NCBI RefSeq assembly: GCF_001426405.1
Contig: NZ_LMEP01000012.1
Location: 634,707-698,706, forward strand
Length of the DNA stretch: 64,000 bases
Source of the DNA: Streptomyces sp. Root1304
GTDB lineage: Bacteria > Actinomycetota > Actinomycetes > Streptomycetales > Streptomycetaceae
Direction of reading: 5' to 3'
This document shows, one piece after another, positions 61,781 through 64,000 of this stretch (positions within the stretch are counted from its first letter, which is position 1; each line of letters opens with the position of its first letter). The translations under genes were made by a program, and so were the position numbers. The notes below the pieces were generated by a model. That model made no database searches and had not been told where the DNA came from. It saw only the letters and a program-made list of their open reading frames with translations.

Positions 61781-61881
61781 CGCCAGGCGATTTCGGCAAG
61801 CCGGAACCAGAGCCCGGGGGACCCGGGAACTGGAGGGAACCGGCCGTCCGAGGCGCTGTGGTGAGCACCGGCTGCCTGGCG
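61781..61881 (-). ncRNA. Structured 5' leader of the SLT gene
   Basis: An outer stem (CGCCAGGC/GCCTGGCG, 8 perfect pairs at 61781-61788 and 61874-61881) encloses a nested hairpin (61800-61844) formed by GCCGG/CCGGC, CCAG/CTGG and CCCGGG/CCCGGG. It lies 31 bp upstream of the TTG start. Cell-wall hydrolase genes in Streptomyces are often controlled by leader RNAs, some binding c-di-AMP; this one does not match the c-di-AMP consensus I remember. Confidence 0.45.
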
Positions 61882-62035
61882 ACGTCCACCAGACAAGCAG
61901 GGTCGGAACGCCGACGCAATGACCCCCTGTACGAGGAAGGTTCGGACCCGGGGGGTGGGACACCCGGGGTCCGGTTCAGATGTTTCCGCAGGTCATCACC
62001 CGTTGTGGGCGGTTTGCGCGGGTACCTCCGGGCTA

Positions 62036-62953
62036 CTACTCCACGTCGTACGTGACGTAGGTCCTATGGGCCGCCTCACTCGCGGAGGCCTTCTCGGGGG
62101 TCTCGAATGTGACCTGGGCCTCGAAGTTCGCCCGCCGCGTCGCCCGCCGCAGGGCCTTCAGGAGCGTCCCGCCGACCGTGACGGTCAGGACCACGGTCAG
62201 CACGGCACGGCCGAGGTCCCAGCCGAGCGAGGTGGCGACGAGGAAGGCGAGGAAACGGGCCAGGTTCTCGTGGGCCGGGGCGCCCGGCAGGAAGAAGATC
62301 CCGCCGCCCTCGCCCCCGGCCGCCGCCGCCTCGCCGCCGCCGATCGTGACCCAGCCGTACAGATTGGTGACCGTGCCGTACGCGAACGCCGCCAGGAAGC
62401 CGTACACGGACAGCATCAGCAGCTCGCCCCGGCCCCGGAAGCGGTCCGGCCCCGGCAGCAGGCCGGCGCCCATCGTGAACCAGCCCATCGCGAGCATCTG
62501 CGTCGGCATCCAGGGCCCCACACCGCCCGTGAGCAGCGCGGACGCGAACATCGTCACCGAGCCGAGGACGAAACCGAAGCCCGGCCCCAGGACCCGGCCG
62601 CTCAGCACCATCAGGAAGAACATCGGCTCCAGGCCGGCCGTCCCCGCTCCCAGCGGCCGCAGTGCCGCGCCGACGGCGGCGAGCACCCCCAGCATCGCCA
62701 CCGCCTTCGCGTCCATCCCGCAGTCCGCGATCGTCGCGACGACGACCGCGATCAGCAGCGGCAGCAGCGCGGCGAAGAGCCACGGGGCGTCGGCCGCGTG
62801 GGTCGTCACGGCGGAACCGGCGTCCGCGAAGAGGGGCCAGCAGATGGCGAAGAGCCCGACGACGGAGACCAGCAGCAGGGCGGTGACGGAGCGAGGGCCG
62901 AGGCGGACGGGGCGGGTGGTGGCGGGACGGTTGGCCGTGGGGCGGGTGCTCAC
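62036..62953 (-). CDS. ECF-type transporter S component (membrane)
   Basis: A 305-residue membrane protein with about seven helices. An N-terminal cytoplasmic stretch, then VTALLLVSVVGLFAICWPLFA, IAVVVATIADCGMD, GAALRPLGAGTAGLEPMFFLMVLSGRVLGPGFGFVLGS and MPTQMLAMGWFTMGAGLLPG in order; these resemble S components of vitamin or cobalt ECF transporters, ligand unknown. GTG 62953 overlaps the ATPase stop (GTGA), so the pair is co-translated. No T component in view. Confidence 0.82.
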   Translation of the reverse strand: MSTRPTANRPATTRPVRLGPRSVTALLLVSVVGLFAICWPLFADAGSAVTTHAADAPWLFAALLPLLIAVVVATIADCGMDAKAVAMLGVLAAVGAALRPLGAGTAGLEPMFFLMVLSGRVLGPGFGFVLGSVTMFASALLTGGVGPWMPTQMLAMGWFTMGAGLLPGPDRFRGRGELLMLSVYGFLAAFAYGTVTNLYGWVTIGGGEAAAAGGEGGGIFFLPGAPAHENLARFLAFLVATSLGWDLGRAVLTVVLTVTVGGTLLKALRRATRRANFEAQVTFETPEKASASEAAHRTYVTYDVE

Positions 62954-64000
62954 CGTGTGCTCTCCCCTTGTGCCGCGGGATCTCGCAGCGCGCTCTCCCC
63001 TTGTACCGAAGATGCGCGCAGCTGTACCGAAGATGCGCGCAGCTGTACCGAAGATGCGCGCAGCGCGCCCTCCACCTGCTCCACCGTGAGCCACGGCTGC
63101 GGGGCGAGGATCTTCGCCACCTGAGGCGAGAACGCCGGCGAGGACACCACGACCTGCGCCGTCGGTCCGTCCGCCACCACCTCGCCGTCCGCGAGGATCA
63201 CCACCCGGTGCGCCAGCTCCGCAGCCAGCTCCACGTCGTGCGTCGCGAGCACGATCGCGTGGCCCTCGGCGGCGAGGGTACGGAGCAGGGCGACGAGACG
63301 GGCCTTCGCCGCGTAGTCCAGGCCGCGGGTCGGCTCGTCGAGCAGCAGCAGCGGGGGGCGGCCCGTCAGCACCACGGCCAGGGCCAGGGCGAGGCGCTGC
63401 CCCTCGGACAGGTCCCGGGGGTGGGTGTCGTCCGCGACGCCCGGCAGCAGCTCGGACACCAGCGCCCGGCAGGTCCCGGGCGCCGCGCCCGCGTCCGTGT
63501 CTGCCGCCGCGCACTCGGCGGCGACGGTGTCCGCGTACAGCAGGTCGCGGGGCTCCTGCGGGACCAGGCCGACCTGGCGGATCAGCTCGCGGGGGTCGGT
63601 GGTGTGCGGGGTGCGGCCGGCGACGCGGACGGTGCCGGACGTCGGTTCGATCATGCCGACGAGGGTGGAGAGGAGGGTGGACTTTCCGGCGCCGTTACGG
63701 CCCATGAGGGCGAGGGTCTCGCCGGGGGCGACGGTGAGGTCGACGCGGCGGAGCGCTTCCACGCGGGCGCGGCGGACGGCGAGGCGGTCGGTGAGGACGA
63801 GAGGGGTGGTGGGGGTGGGTACGGGGGCGGTGCGGCGCCGCTTGAAGAGGTGGAATCCCTCACCCCTCCCCCTACGCCCGGTGGCGTGGGGGGACCCCCA
63901 CTTCCCGGAACCGGGGCTCCGCCCCGGACCCCGGTCCTCGAACGCCGGACGGGCCGGAAATTCCACCCCCTCCAGCCGCTCCTTCAGTCCCCCCGCCCGC
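62950..64000 (-). CDS. ECF/ABC transporter ATPase, partial, with dispersed repeat in frame
   Basis: The C-terminal part of an ATP-binding protein that runs off the right edge. The visible domain has Walker A GRNGAGKST, Q-loop VGLVPQEPRD, signature DLSEGQRLALALAVVL, Walker B LLLLDEP and the switch ATHD. No ATG or GTG exists between the ATPase strand VEALRRVDL and GTG 63966, so the N-terminal side must come from further upstream, through the repeat element at 63849-63967. In Streptomyces such ATPases usually have two domains, so this would be the second. The C-terminus holds three exact LRASSVQ repeats. Confidence 0.85.
   Translation of the reverse strand, partial: RAGGLKERLEGVEFPARPAFEDRGPGRSPGSGKWGSPHATGRRGRGEGFHLFKRRRTAPVPTPTTPLVLTDRLAVRRARVEALRRVDLTVAPGETLALMGRNGAGKSTLLSTLVGMIEPTSGTVRVAGRTPHTTDPRELIRQVGLVPQEPRDLLYADTVAAECAAADTDAGAAPGTCRALVSELLPGVADDTHPRDLSEGQRLALALAVVLTGRPPLLLLDEPTRGLDYAAKARLVALLRTLAAEGHAIVLATHDVELAAELAHRVVILADGEVVADGPTAQVVVSSPAFSPQVAKILAPQPWLTVEQVEGALRASSVQLRASSVQLRASSVQGESALRDPAAQGESTR
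63002..63064 (-). repeat. Three perfect 21-bp tandem repeats at the ATPase 3' end
   Basis: Three identical units at 63002-63022, 63023-63043 and 63044-63064 (tgtaccgaagatgcgcgcag plus c), each encoding seven residues, LRASSVQ, near the end of the ATPase. Identity suggests a very recent expansion. Confidence 0.9.
63849..63967 (-). repeat. Dispersed Streptomyces hairpin repeat bounded by GGTGGAAT/ATTCCACC
   Basis: About 119 bp with 8-bp perfect inverted ends, holding hairpins GTGGGGGGACCCCCAC and CCGGGGCTCCGCCCCGG. The internal GGGGCGGAGCCCC and ccgtccggcgttcgaggac pieces are typical of a short element spread through Streptomyces genomes. The ATPase frame passes through it without a stop. Confidence 0.75.

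Noticed and set aside
61781-61881. c-di-AMP (ydaO-type) riboswitch in front of the SLT gene
   Set aside because: The conserved core sequences I remember for that riboswitch are not found in the minus-strand leader, although a structured leader is present.
63002-63064. Possible CRISPR-like repeat
   Set aside because: The three units abut with no spacers and lie in frame within a transporter gene; this is a protein-coding tandem repeat.

Overview
The window is chromosomal DNA from a Streptomyces or very close relative. The evidence is very high GC with strong third-position GC bias, many GTG starts, a FabD/FasR pair arranged as in Streptomyces, actinobacterial families (DUF3052, DUF4429, DUF2277, DUF1023, AceE-type E1, CYP125/FadA5) and a typical Streptomyces dispersed hairpin repeat near the right edge. 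Gene order looks like core chromosome, not an island. I see no insertion sequence, prophage, integrase or CRISPR array. There is one tRNA gene, tRNA-Val(UAC).

Layout. (a) 1-3000: fatty-acid synthesis start (fabD, and its activator fasR) and a pirin-like cupin. (b) 3000-10130: a cell-envelope block. A lipoprotein L,D-transpeptidase is divergent from a tightly overlapping run of FemABX aminoacyltransferase, MurJ flippase, AfsQ1-like response regulator, histidine kinase and GerMN lipoprotein. (c) 10170-14790: serine hydrolase divergent from a MerR regulator/aldo-keto reductase pair, then acyltransferase-3 and a DUF1023 hydrolase. (d) 15040-22000: NarL-type two-component pair, DUF4429 protein, second DUF1023 hydrolase, TetR/MFS efflux pair. 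(e) 22100-27200: secreted I36 inhibitor-like protein, potassium channel, pyruvate dehydrogenase E1 (aceE), DUF3052 protein. (f) 27310-37240: a tellurium-resistance-type (Ter) stress cluster: AhpE-like peroxiredoxin, two TerD, a TerC-like membrane protein, a TerA-like protein, a TerD-family protein with a Pro-rich tail, then a putative biosynthetic arm (HpcH/HpaI lyase, giant phosphoribosyltransferase-TRSP-StiP fusion, HAD phosphatase) and a small FmdB-type zinc-ribbon protein. (g) 37340-47000: small envelope, regulatory and secreted proteins, tRNA-Val, GntR/UTRA regulator, DedA, DoxX, secreted HNH nuclease. (h) 47050-49910: a VanZ-family protein followed by a VanR/VanS-like pair with no vanHAX genes in view. 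(i) 49930-58490: HAD phosphatase, peptidoglycan-binding membrane protein, large MFS exporter with a winged-helix tail, small proteins, O-methyltransferase and DUF2330 protein. (j) 58590-61240: CYP125-like P450 divergent from a FadA5-like steroid thiolase, with two KstR-like operator candidates between them. (k) 61350-64000: secreted SLT transglycosylase with a TTG start and a structured leader, and an ECF-type transporter S component and ATPase that runs off the right edge.

The observations I find most unusual are: a collagen-like minisatellite insertion inside the ATPase domain of the VanS-like kinase; a complete internal ribosome-binding site plus ATG preserved at the junction of the phosphoribosyltransferase/StiP fusion; a short inverted-repeat-bounded dispersed element read through in frame by the ECF ATPase; and the CYP125/FadA5 pair with KstR-like sites. 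Gene calls come from reading frames, motifs and remembered family sequences. No database search was possible.
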